Positions 10,808-18,767 of a stretch of 64,000 bases of DNA are shown here, piece after piece. Position 1 is the first letter of the stretch. Each line of letters begins with the position of its first letter. Below the pieces are notes generated by a model. That model worked only from the letters and a program-made list of their open reading frames with translations. It was not told the origin of the DNA and searched no databases. The position numbers and the translations under genes were made by a program. Source of the stretch: Calditrichota bacterium (GTDB lineage Bacteria; Calditrichota; Calditrichia; Calditrichales; J004); NCBI GenBank assembly GCA_013112635.1, contig JABFGF010000005.1, forward strand, positions 310,001 through 374,000, in the 5' to 3' direction.

Positions 10808-11293
10808 ATGGCATTTCAACCATCTAAATCGAAAAGACACCAAAGGGAAGAATCTGGTGCGTTAAACATGAACTCCATGATGGACATGATGACGATCATT
10901 CTTCTTTTCCTTTTAAAGTCGTTTTCTGCTGAAGGGGCATTGGTTACAGCCTCGGAAGAATTAAAACTCCCGGAATCTTTTATGGGTGACAAACCCAAAA
11001 AAGAATTACAGGTATCTGTTACAAAAGATGCAATTTTAGTAAATAATAATGCATTAATGCCTGTAAGTGATGTTGATAGTGAAAGTGTTTTAATTCAACC
11101 TCTGTATACTGCATTGGCCGCGGTAGCACAGGAGCAACAGCAACTTGAAATTGATTTTGGGACAGAGTTTACTCATACGGTAATAATTCAGGGAGACCAA
11201 ACTGTTCCTTTTGAGATGCTTTATAAAATTATGTTTACATGTAGTAAATCCCAATTTTATAAAATGCGGCTTCTAACGATTAAAAAAGGTTAA
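10808..11293 (+). CDS. ExbD/TolR family biopolymer transport protein (aspartate intact)
   Basis: Second ExbD/TolR-type subunit, 161 residues, with an N-terminal transmembrane helix (about 21-40) and a periplasmic domain. The proton-carrying aspartate is present at residue 26 in the segment NSMMDMMTIILLFLL. The periplasmic part has the usual pattern of a beta strand with VTKDAILVNN and a second copy near VIIQGDQTVPF, matching the ExbD/TolR fold. It begins 16 bases after the preceding ExbD-like gene with a GGAG site at 10798-10801. With its Asn-bearing neighbour it probably makes a mixed pair inside one ExbB-type ring. Confidence 0.9.
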   Translation: MAFQPSKSKRHQREESGALNMNSMMDMMTIILLFLLKSFSAEGALVTASEELKLPESFMGDKPKKELQVSVTKDAILVNNNALMPVSDVDSESVLIQPLYTALAAVAQEQQQLEIDFGTEFTHTVIIQGDQTVPFEMLYKIMFTCSKSQFYKMRLLTIKKG

Positions 11294-11321
11294 TAACAAA
11301 TATTATTAAAAAGGCATGTAA

Positions 11322-12428
11322 ATGAAAGTCTTAAAACCAAATCCTAAAGCTCAAGGTGTTAAACGTGCCGCCGGTGGCGGAGGTTATCGAATCGTCAGCT
11401 TTCCTAAAGAGTTTGAAAGAGGGATACTTGATGGGATTGATTCCCGTTTTTACCTCATCTTACTCTCATCGCTAATTTTGGTTTATACCACGGTTATTAT
11501 TCTAGCTAATACTGTGTATTCTGAAGAAGAATTAGCAAACGTTATTAAGGCAAAATATATACAGAAAGTATATGACACGACATTTGAAGAACCTGTTATT
11601 GAAGAAACAGAAGAAGAAACCTTAGCCCTTGAAGAAGAAGGTACAACTGCTGATCAAGAACCAGAGCAAGATGCCAGAGCACAGCGCGATGAAGGGAAAA
11701 GGGAAGAAGCGGCAGGACCTTCAGCAGCGGAACGAAGAGATGCGGCCAGAAGGGACGCAGCAAGAAGGGCTTCAGCACGTGATGCTATGCAACAACAAGT
11801 GGCAGGTCAAGGTGTTTTAGGTGAATTATCTGCAGGTGGTGAAGGTGGTTCAGGTGATGCTGTTTATGATGTTTTAGGAGAGTCCGGTAGTGGTGCCCTT
11901 GGCGATTTAGACCAGGTACTTAGCGGAGTTGGTGGCCTTGAATCCGCATCATCTTCCTCACGCAGATCCAGTTTAGGTGAAAGAGCAGGAAGCGGAGGAC
12001 GTGCGGGAACAGCAGGAATTGATGACTTAATTGGCAGTGGTGTTGGACAAAGCGGCTCCGTATCGATTAATAGAGACGCAAGTTTTGCCATTAAAGGTGT
12101 TGAAGGTAGTATCTCAGGTAGAGGCTCAAAATCAACTGCCCGTTCTCAGGATGCTATAGGACGTGTTGTTGGCAAACATGCAGACGCTATTGAAAATTGT
12201 TATAAAAAAGAATCAAGAATAAATCCAAACTTAAAGGGAAGTGCAACCGCACAATTTACGATTTCTCCTGAAGGAAGGGTTACTAAAGTAAGGATAGTAA
12301 AATCTACCTTAAAAAGCAGAAATGTTGAGAATTGTATTACACGAAGAATCAAGAGTTGGCGATTTGCAAAAATCGACAAAAAAGACGGTGATGTACAAGC
12401 CCGATATAAATGGATTTTCAGTAATTAA
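11322..12428 (+). CDS. AgmX/PglI C-terminal domain protein (TonB-like energy transducer)
   Basis: A 368-residue single-span inner-membrane protein expected to carry motor movement across the periplasm. One transmembrane helix lies at about residues 43-65. It is followed by an acidic Glu/Thr stretch, an Ala/Arg/Glu-rich charged segment (about 115-160) and a Gly/Ser-rich flexible region (about 165-245). The last 95 residues are an AgmX/PglI domain: CYKKE, NPNLKG, FTISPEGRVTKV and a second Cys before RRIKSWRF. Cys293 and Cys338 could form a disulfide. AgmX-type proteins belong to the Myxococcus adventurous gliding (Agl-Glt) machinery and to many uncharacterised loci. It ends the seven-gene locus just before a strong terminator. 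Confidence 0.85.
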   Translation: MKVLKPNPKAQGVKRAAGGGGYRIVSFPKEFERGILDGIDSRFYLILLSSLILVYTTVIILANTVYSEEELANVIKAKYIQKVYDTTFEEPVIEETEEETLALEEEGTTADQEPEQDARAQRDEGKREEAAGPSAAERRDAARRDAARRASARDAMQQQVAGQGVLGELSAGGEGGSGDAVYDVLGESGSGALGDLDQVLSGVGGLESASSSSRRSSLGERAGSGGRAGTAGIDDLIGSGVGQSGSVSINRDASFAIKGVEGSISGRGSKSTARSQDAIGRVVGKHADAIENCYKKESRINPNLKGSATAQFTISPEGRVTKVRIVKSTLKSRNVENCITRRIKSWRFAKIDKKDGDVQARYKWIFSN

Positions 12429-12436
12429 TCCTCTTT

Positions 12437-12466
12437 AAGCCTCGATTAAATCGGGGCTTTTTTTTT
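12437..12466 (+). terminator. Rho-independent terminator of the envelope-motor operon
   Basis: A 10-bp stem with one wobble pair (arms 12437-12446 and 12450-12459), a 3-base loop and a run of nine T. It lies 9 bases after the AgmX-type gene and defines the end of that transcription unit. Confidence 0.85.
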
Positions 12467-12540
12467 AGTTGAGACCTATCACTAATTTCTTTATCTTCCG
12501 CCCTCATGAAGCAATTACCTCTTAGGGAGTTTTTTTTAAT

Positions 12541-14301
12541 ATGTTAAGGACACATACCTGTGGTGAATTATCCGCAGAAAACTTAAATCAATCTGTAACG
12601 CTTAGTGGATGGGTTAAGCGACGAAGAGATCATGGCGGATTGATTTTTATAGATTTACGTGATCAATATGGAATTACACAAGTTGTATTTAATCCAAAAA
12701 TTAATGGCGAAGCCTATGAAGTTGCAAAGTCAATTCGCAACGAATTTGTAATAAAAATAACCGGTATTGTAGAATCCCGCCCGCAAGATGCAGAGAACAC
12801 TAATTTAACAACCGGTGATATTGAAATTGCATCGACTGATCTCGAGATTTTAAATACATCTCAAACAACACCTTTTGAAATTGATGACAATATTAATGTA
12901 AATGAAGAAATACGTCTAAAATATCGATATTTGGATTTAAGACGGGATAAACTTCATAAAGACATTCAGGTTAGAAGTAAAATTTCGTATCTCGTCAGAA
13001 ATTATTTAGTAGAGAGTGGTTTTTGTGAAATAGAAACACCAATTCTAATGAAATCAACTCCAGAAGGTGCACGTGATTTCTTAGTTCCAAGTAGAAATTT
13101 TGCTGGCAAATTTTATGCTTTGCCGCAATCGCCCCAAACCTATAAACAGTTGTTGATGATTTCAGGCTTTGATAAGTATTTTCAAATTGTTAAGTGTTTT
13201 CGTGACGAAGATTTAAGAAAAGACCGTCAACCGGAATTTACCCAAATTGATATTGAACTTTCTTTTGTTGATGAAAATGATGTCATAGATGTTGCAAGTA
13301 GATTGACACAAACATTATTTAAAGAAATCCTGAATATTGATATTGAAATGCCAATAAAAAGGATGGGTTATACAGAAGCCTTTGAAACATATGGTTCGGA
13401 TAAACCTGATTTAAGATTTGGTTTAAAAATTAATAGACTAAATGAAATATTCCAAAATACAGATTTTAATGCGTTTGCGAATGTTGTTGGAAATAATGGT
13501 GAGATAGCATGTCTTAAAATTGAAAATGGTCAAAGGTTTAGTCGTAAACAAATCGACAATTTAATCACGGATGCAAAAAAGTTTGGAGCAAAAGGATTAG
13601 CATTTTTCAGGTATACCGAAGGTGAAATAAGCACCGGTATTGCAAAATTTTTAAAGGATGTTGAGAAGCAAAAGCTTATTGCAAAACTCAATCTGCAAGA
13701 AGATGATTTGGTTTTAATTGTTGCTGATAATTATCAAACCACATTTGATGTTTTAGGACAGATTCGTCTGAACCTGGCTGAACAGTTGGATATGATAGAT
13801 AAATCTAAATATGACCTATTATGGATAACCGATTTTCCGTTACTTGAATATGATAGTGAAGAACAACGCTATGTTGCGCGTCATCATCCATTTACGAGTC
13901 CAGTTAAAAACGATATTTTAAATCTTGAAACAACGCCTGAAAAAGTAAAAGCTCGCGCTTATGATCTTGTTTTAAACGGAAATGAAATTGCCGGCGGAAG
14001 TATAAGGATTCATGATACTGATCTCCAACAAAAAATGTTTAAAACATTAGGGATTAGCAAAAAAGAGGCCGAAAGTAAATTTGGTTTTCTGCTTGATGCC
14101 CTTAAATATGGGGCACCGCCTCATGGAGGAATTGCATTTGGATTGGATAGGCTAGTTACAGTGCTCACTGGAAATGATTCAATACGTGATGTAATTGCCT
14201 TTCCAAAAACGAATTCAGGGCTTTCACTAATGGATATGGCGCCCTCAGAAGTTGATAACAAACAGCTTTTAGATTTAAGCATTAAAACCATTGATTTTTA
14301 G
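12541..14301 (+). CDS. aspS: Aspartate--tRNA ligase
   Basis: Charges tRNA-Asp with aspartate in the cytoplasm. The 586-residue protein has the bacterial class IIb layout: N-terminal OB-fold anticodon-binding domain (about 1-105, with GWVKRRRDHGGLIFIDLRD), a catalytic core, the bacterial GAD insertion (about 290-420), and the C-terminal part of the core. Motif 2 (FRDEDLRKDRQPEFTQ) and motif 3 (GIAFGLDRL) are both intact. Length is usual for bacterial AspRS. The gene stands alone between two terminator-bounded units. Whether it also charges tRNA-Asn cannot be judged here. Identification is certain. Confidence 0.97.
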   Translation: MLRTHTCGELSAENLNQSVTLSGWVKRRRDHGGLIFIDLRDQYGITQVVFNPKINGEAYEVAKSIRNEFVIKITGIVESRPQDAENTNLTTGDIEIASTDLEILNTSQTTPFEIDDNINVNEEIRLKYRYLDLRRDKLHKDIQVRSKISYLVRNYLVESGFCEIETPILMKSTPEGARDFLVPSRNFAGKFYALPQSPQTYKQLLMISGFDKYFQIVKCFRDEDLRKDRQPEFTQIDIELSFVDENDVIDVASRLTQTLFKEILNIDIEMPIKRMGYTEAFETYGSDKPDLRFGLKINRLNEIFQNTDFNAFANVVGNNGEIACLKIENGQRFSRKQIDNLITDAKKFGAKGLAFFRYTEGEISTGIAKFLKDVEKQKLIAKLNLQEDDLVLIVADNYQTTFDVLGQIRLNLAEQLDMIDKSKYDLLWITDFPLLEYDSEEQRYVARHHPFTSPVKNDILNLETTPEKVKARAYDLVLNGNEIAGGSIRIHDTDLQQKMFKTLGISKKEAESKFGFLLDALKYGAPPHGGIAFGLDRLVTVLTGNDSIRDVIAFPKTNSGLSLMDMAPSEVDNKQLLDLSIKTIDF

Positions 14302-14324
14302 ATTAACCAGATAGATAATTCAAC

Positions 14325-14355
14325 TTGACATAATTCTAGTATTTTAGTAGGTTTC
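14325..14355 (+). promoter_or_regulatory. Candidate promoter upstream of coiled-coil lipoprotein gene
   Basis: A consensus TTGACA at 14325-14330 is followed 17 bases later by TAGGTT, overlapping TAGGTTTC, which matches the Bacteroidota-type -7 element TAnnTTTG at seven of eight positions. It lies about 45 bases before the ATG. The call is by consensus only. Confidence 0.35.
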
Positions 14356-14398
14356 ACCCTGCAATTCATTTATTATTATTCATTTAGGAGGCTTGTTA

Positions 14399-14689
14399 AT
14401 GAAAGAACAAACATTTTCCATCAAGCTCTTGGTGATCTCTTTATTCTTAATTTTGGGACTTAGTTTAACGAGCTGTGGTTGGAAGCCAAGTGAAGAAGAA
14501 ATTCAGAAGTTGGAAGAAACCCGTGCAGCAGCGTTAAGTGCAGAGAAAACACAACAAGAGAAAAAAGCTGAAGCAGACGACTTACAGAGCCAGGTTGACA
14601 GTAAGAAAGCTGAGTTAGAAAAAGTTAAAGCTGAAAAAGCAAAAGTAGATGCTGCCGTTACTGAGCGGCATTCGGATGATTCCGAATAA
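14399..14689 (+). CDS. Small coiled-coil lipoprotein
   Basis: A 96-residue predicted lipoprotein. The signal peptide (about 1-25) ends in a lipobox, LTSC. The mature part is a nearly continuous heptad-rich helix full of E, K, A and Q (about residues 30-88), similar in style to Lpp-like or OmpA-associated coiled-coil lipoproteins. A TAGGAGG site at 14385-14391 is optimally spaced for the ATG at 14399; a TTG two codons earlier is less likely. It is followed 30 bases later by a LysM protein with similar helices, so the two may form a cell-wall-associated pair. No specific family is recognised. Confidence 0.75.
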   Translation: MKEQTFSIKLLVISLFLILGLSLTSCGWKPSEEEIQKLEETRAAALSAEKTQQEKKAEADDLQSQVDSKKAELEKVKAEKAKVDAAVTERHSDDSE

Positions 14690-14706
14690 TTATCGTTTAT
14701 AAACGA
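14670..14706 (+). promoter_or_regulatory. Two consecutive palindromes before the LysM gene
   Basis: A 7-bp stem with 4-base loop (arms 14670-14676 and 14681-14687) overlaps the end of the lipoprotein gene. Right after it lies a perfect 14-bp palindrome, TCGTTTATAAACGA (14693-14706), immediately before the LysM gene's ribosome binding site AGGAG. It could be an operator or an mRNA processing/stability element separating the two cistrons. No T-run follows, so it is not a typical terminator. Confidence 0.4.
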
Positions 14707-14719
14707 CAGGAGACTAGAT

Positions 14720-15559
14720 ATGAAATTTGCAAAAATCACACTTTTATTTGTGATATTTTCTATGGTTTCGGCATTTGCTCAGAATTCTTATAATTACGAG
14801 GAAATGACTGAAGAAGTATATGTGGCAGAATTACAAAAATGGCAAGACAGACTTACTAATGCTGACCAGGGTATTGCAGATGAAGATGCGCGTATAGCCA
14901 GGTTGCAACAAGAATTAGATGGACTAAATGCTGAGATCGATCAGTGCTGGACTGACATTTATGCAAAATGTGGTTCCGATGGAGCTGGAAACCAGGCATT
15001 TGGAGATGAATTAGGACAACTTCGGGGCGACGTAAACTCAGTTCTTTCCTTATCTGCTGAAGATATTTATGGAAGAATGAATGAGCTTGATGACTTGCAG
15101 GCGCGTTTGGATGCATTAAAAGAAAATGACCTGTCTGTTGTTAGTGCAAATGAGCAATTGATTAACCAAATCCAAAGTTTAATTGATCAGGCACGTGAAA
15201 AAGGAAAAGGAGCAGTTCCTCCTTCTTATACAGTTACACGTGGTGATTATCTGTGGAAAATAGCTGCTAATCCTGATATTTATAATGATGCTTATGCATG
15301 GATTAGAATTTACTCTTCAAATTCAGATCAAATTAAAGATCCTGATTTGATTTTCCCTGATCAGACATTTTTGATTCCTCGCGTAGTTGGACCAAACGAG
15401 CATTTGGTGCAAAGAGGTGAAAATCTTTCTATGATTGCTGGGTATTCAAATGTGTACGGAAGTACTTTCCAGTGGAACAAGTTATACGAAGCAAACAAAA
15501 CTTCTATCTCTGATCCAAACGTGGTTTATCCACATCAGGTTATTCAAATAGCCCGCTAA
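14720..15559 (+). CDS. Secreted protein with coiled coil and two LysM domains
   Basis: A 279-residue secreted protein. Signal peptide at about residues 1-20 (AFA-QN), then an alpha-helical part (about 35-165) and two LysM-type modules at about 170-221 (YTVTRGDYLWKIA) and 228-279 (HLVQRGENLSMIA). LysM modules bind N-acetylglucosamine-containing polymers, usually peptidoglycan, so the protein probably holds onto the cell wall in the periplasm. Two cysteines (Cys76, Cys84) in the helical part could form a disulfide. AGGAG precedes the ATG. It is paired with the upstream lipoprotein and ends before a strong terminator. No enzymatic domain is visible. Confidence 0.8.
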   Translation: MKFAKITLLFVIFSMVSAFAQNSYNYEEMTEEVYVAELQKWQDRLTNADQGIADEDARIARLQQELDGLNAEIDQCWTDIYAKCGSDGAGNQAFGDELGQLRGDVNSVLSLSAEDIYGRMNELDDLQARLDALKENDLSVVSANEQLINQIQSLIDQAREKGKGAVPPSYTVTRGDYLWKIAANPDIYNDAYAWIRIYSSNSDQIKDPDLIFPDQTFLIPRVVGPNEHLVQRGENLSMIAGYSNVYGSTFQWNKLYEANKTSISDPNVVYPHQVIQIAR

Positions 15560-15577
15560 AAGAGATATTAAAACTAT

Positions 15578-15612
15578 AAAAAGCTTCTGGTTAATTTGGC
15601 CAGAAGCTTTTT
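15578..15612 (+). terminator. Rho-independent terminator after LysM gene
   Basis: A perfect 13-bp stem (arms 15578-15590 and 15600-15612) with a 9-base loop, ending in a T-run. It ends only six bases before the ATG of the PhoH-type gene, so that gene has almost no leader of its own beyond this hairpin. Confidence 0.85.
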
Positions 15613-15618
15613 CTGTTT

Positions 15619-16614
15619 ATGGAAAAACTAATCGAAAAAATATTCACGTTAGATCCGAAAATAAATGCTGTTTCCTTTTACGGTAAAAATGAAGAATTTA
15701 TAATTCTAATCGAGCAAAGTTTTAGTGTTCGTATTATTCCAAGAGGCAGTGAAATAAAACTAATAGGTGAGCAAGATGAAATTGACTTGATCTCCAATAT
15801 TTTTAGTGATATTTCTGAAACACTAAAGAAGAATAAAAAACTTACATCTCAGGATGTACTTAAAACAATTCAAATTTATTCAAGCCAGTTAGCCATACAT
15901 AATAATAACCAGGAAGATGGATATATAAGTAAGGATTTATCCATCCAAACCCTTTCCAAAACAATTTCTCCTAAATCTGAAAAGCAGGAAAAGTTTATTG
16001 AGTCAATGATCAAAAATGATCTTGTTTTTGCAATCGGGCCTGCAGGAACCGGCAAAACCTATCTTGCTGTTGCAATGGCTGTAAACAATCTTAAAAATGG
16101 GAAAATAAAAAAAATAGTTCTTTCACGGCCGGCAGTAGAAGCAGGTGAAAGTTTGGGTTTTTTGCCAGGTGACTTTAAGGAAAAGATTGATCCATACCTT
16201 AAACCCCTTTATGATGCACTTTCTGAAATGATTCCAAAGGATGCATTAAAAAAATATTTTAGTTATGATAATATTGAAGTATTGCCATTGGCCTATATGA
16301 GAGGCCGAACTTTGAATAATGCTTTTGTAATTCTGGATGAAGCACAAAACAGCACATTTATGCAGATGAAAATGTTTCTTACACGGTTGGGCAAAAATTC
16401 AAAAGCAGTGGTTACTGGAGACATTACACAGGTTGACCTTGACTCCTCAAAAAAATCCGGTTTAATAAGCAGCATTAATATTTTAAAAGATGTCAGCGAA
16501 ATTGATTTTGTCGAGATGTCTGAGAATGATGTTTTTCGACATCCGCTTGTAAAGGAAATTATTGATGCTTACGACCGTTTTTCCTCAGAAGACGAAAATC
16601 AGGATAACAAATAA
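15619..16614 (+). CDS. PhoH family ATPase
   Basis: Cytoplasmic PhoH-like ATPase, 331 residues. The family is linked to RNA metabolism and is often encoded near ybeY. The N-terminal part (about 1-110) has the KH-like segment with VRIIPRGSEIKL; the ATPase core follows with Walker A GPAGTGKT (about 138-147) and Walker B FVILDEAQN. The gene starts at an ATG six bases after a terminator stem and has no visible ribosome binding site, so it may be translated from a leaderless or very short-leader mRNA, or by read-through. No ybeY follows in this window. Family assignment is firm; cellular role is not. Confidence 0.92.
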   Translation: MEKLIEKIFTLDPKINAVSFYGKNEEFIILIEQSFSVRIIPRGSEIKLIGEQDEIDLISNIFSDISETLKKNKKLTSQDVLKTIQIYSSQLAIHNNNQEDGYISKDLSIQTLSKTISPKSEKQEKFIESMIKNDLVFAIGPAGTGKTYLAVAMAVNNLKNGKIKKIVLSRPAVEAGESLGFLPGDFKEKIDPYLKPLYDALSEMIPKDALKKYFSYDNIEVLPLAYMRGRTLNNAFVILDEAQNSTFMQMKMFLTRLGKNSKAVVTGDITQVDLDSSKKSGLISSINILKDVSEIDFVEMSENDVFRHPLVKEIIDAYDRFSSEDENQDNK

Positions 16615-16726
16615 CTTCTGATCCTGTTCCGAATAATAATTGATACAAAGACACATCTGCCTAGTTGATAAAAGTAGGTAAAATAGCTAAATTGCCAAAC
16701 TTATCAATAATATAATTTGGACTATT

Positions 16727-17914
16727 ATGAAAAATATAAAAGAAGTTGTAATTGTTTCGGCAACCCGCACGCCTGTTGGAACATTTATGGGAACACTAAA
16801 AGACGTTCCGGCTACAAAACTAGGCAGCATTGTTATTAAAGAAGCTCTTGAAAGATCCAAAATTGATTCAGCCCTGATCGATGAAGTAATTATGGGCAAT
16901 GTACTTGCAGCAAACGAAGGACAGGCCCCTGCCAGGCAGGCTGCCTTAGGCGCGGGATTAGATGAGAATGTTCAGTGCATGACAATAAATAAAGTCTGCG
17001 GATCCGGGCTTAAATCTGTGATGTTGGCTGCGCAAGCCATAATGGTTGGTGATGCTGATGTCATTATTGCAGGCGGTATGGAGAATATGTCACAAGTACC
17101 TTATTATCTTCCTAAACTGCGTAGTGGTAGTAAAATGGGACATGGTCAGGTAGTTGATGGAATGATCAAAGATGGTTTGTGGGATGTTTATAATGATTTT
17201 CATATGGGCAATGCCGCTGAGTTGTGTGCAAAAAACTGTGATGTTAGCCGTGAAGCACAGGACGAATTTGCCATTTTAAGCTATAAACGTGCGCAGGAAG
17301 CCCAAAGTAAATCATTGTTTAAAAATGAAATTGTAGATGTAGAAATACCGCAGCGTAAAGGAAATCCCTTAGTTTTTAGTGAAGATGAAGGGCCATCAAA
17401 AGCAAATTTTGATAAAATGAAAACACTTCGCCCTGCTTTTGCAAAAGATGGCACGGTAACTGCAGCAAATGCATCATCGATTAATGATGGTGCTGCAGCT
17501 TTATTATTGATGTCTGCGGAGAAAGCTAACGAGCTTGGGTTGAAACCAATGGCAAAAATTGTAGCCCAGTCATCGGCTGCAAGACTGCCTGAAGAGTTTA
17601 CAACGGCTCCGGCAGACTCGATTAAAAAGACGCTTAAGAAAGCAGACTTAACAATTAATGATATAGATTTGTTTGAAATAAATGAAGCTTTTGCTGTGGT
17701 AACCTTGATCAATAACCGCTTACTCGAAATACCTGTTGAAAAAGTAAATGTCAATGGAGGTGCAATTGCTATTGGTCATCCAATAGGTGCGAGCGGTGCC
17801 CGAATTTTGGTAACATTGCTCAATGCAATGCAACAAAGAAGTGCTAAACGCGGATTAGCTTCCATCTGCATTGGTGGAGGTGAGGCATCAACAGTGATAG
17901 TAGAAAGGATGTAA
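16727..17914 (+). CDS. Acetyl-CoA C-acetyltransferase (thiolase)
   Basis: Thiolase II family enzyme of 395 residues that condenses two acetyl-CoA to acetoacetyl-CoA or cleaves 3-ketoacyl-CoA. The nucleophilic Cys91 lies in NKVCGSGLKS, the catalytic His in GHPIGASG and the second Cys in CIGGGEAS; all are intact. The ATG is preceded by a TATAAT at 16711-16716, so transcription could start only a few bases before the ORF; no ribosome binding site is seen. The next gene, one base on, is a 3-hydroxyacyl-CoA dehydrogenase, so the pair probably converts acetyl-CoA to 3-hydroxybutyryl-CoA or acts in fatty acid/butyrate metabolism. Exact direction is unknown. Confidence 0.93.
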   Translation: MKNIKEVVIVSATRTPVGTFMGTLKDVPATKLGSIVIKEALERSKIDSALIDEVIMGNVLAANEGQAPARQAALGAGLDENVQCMTINKVCGSGLKSVMLAAQAIMVGDADVIIAGGMENMSQVPYYLPKLRSGSKMGHGQVVDGMIKDGLWDVYNDFHMGNAAELCAKNCDVSREAQDEFAILSYKRAQEAQSKSLFKNEIVDVEIPQRKGNPLVFSEDEGPSKANFDKMKTLRPAFAKDGTVTAANASSINDGAAALLLMSAEKANELGLKPMAKIVAQSSAARLPEEFTTAPADSIKKTLKKADLTINDIDLFEINEAFAVVTLINNRLLEIPVEKVNVNGGAIAIGHPIGASGARILVTLLNAMQQRSAKRGLASICIGGGEASTVIVERM

Positions 17915-17915
17915 A

Positions 17916-18767
17916 ATGTCTTTAGGGAAAATAAGCGTTATTGGCTGTGGAACGATGGGAAATGGGATCGCTCATGTATTTGCTCAAACGGGCTATTCTG
18001 TTAATCTAATCGATATAAAAGATGACTTTTTAAATGCGGCATTCAGCAAGATTGAAGCAAATTTAAACAGGCAGTTAAAAAAAGAAAAAATCAGTGAACA
18101 AGATCTAAAAGATACTCTTTCACGAATTGAATTATCTACTGACTATGAAGTTGCCAAGGACTCACTTTTAGTTGTAGAAGCAGCTTCCGAGAACCAACAA
18201 ATCAAAGAAGAGATTTTTAAAAAGCTTGATTCTATTTGTGACGCTGATACGATTTTGGCAACCAACACATCATCTATTTCAATTACAGAGATCGCAGCAG
18301 TTACAAATCGGCCGGATAAAGTTATTGGGATGCATTTTATGAATCCGGTGCCAATAATGAAATTGATAGAAATAATTCGTGGATTGGCAACATCAGATGC
18401 ATGTTATTCAAAAATTAAATCAATTTCTGAAAAACTAGGCAAAACACCGGTTGAAGTAAATGATTACCCAGGATTTATTTCCAATCGAATTTTAATGCCA
18501 ATGATAAACGAAGCCATTTATTGTCTGATGGAAGGCGTTGCAGATGAAGAAGCCATTGATACAGTTATGAAACTTGGGATGAACCACCCAATGGGCCCGT
18601 TAACTTTAGCGGATTTTATTGGCCTTGATGTGTGTTTAAGTATAATGAATGTTTTATATGATGGATTGGGTGATCCTAAGTATCGGGCATGTCCTTTGCT
18701 TAAAAAAATGGTGGCTGCCGGCTATCTGGGAAGAAAATCTAAAAGAGGTTTTTATAAATACGAATGA
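17916..18767 (+). CDS. 3-hydroxybutyryl-CoA dehydrogenase
   Basis: NAD(P)-dependent 3-hydroxyacyl-CoA dehydrogenase of 283 residues, the single-domain bacterial form typical of 3-hydroxybutyryl-CoA dehydrogenase. The Rossmann loop GCGTMGNGIA lies at about residues 10-19; ATNTSSISIT and the catalytic GMHFMNPVP follow, with NHPMGPLTLADFIGLD in the C-terminal domain. It begins one base after the thiolase stop and its stop overlaps the nusB start. It reduces acetoacetyl-CoA made by the preceding enzyme or works in the reverse sense. Confidence 0.93.
   Translation: MSLGKISVIGCGTMGNGIAHVFAQTGYSVNLIDIKDDFLNAAFSKIEANLNRQLKKEKISEQDLKDTLSRIELSTDYEVAKDSLLVVEAASENQQIKEEIFKKLDSICDADTILATNTSSISITEIAAVTNRPDKVIGMHFMNPVPIMKLIEIIRGLATSDACYSKIKSISEKLGKTPVEVNDYPGFISNRILMPMINEAIYCLMEGVADEEAIDTVMKLGMNHPMGPLTLADFIGLDVCLSIMNVLYDGLGDPKYRACPLLKKMVAAGYLGRKSKRGFYKYE

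Noticed and set aside
1732-12428. Reading the motor locus as a standard Tol-Pal system
   Set aside because: No Pal, TolB, TolA or YbgF-type gene is present, and the AgmX domain and giant TPR proteins do not belong to Tol-Pal.
17281-17754. 157-codon frame on the minus strand inside the thiolase gene
   Set aside because: Lies fully inside a certain gene with intact active site on the other strand; no family resemblance.
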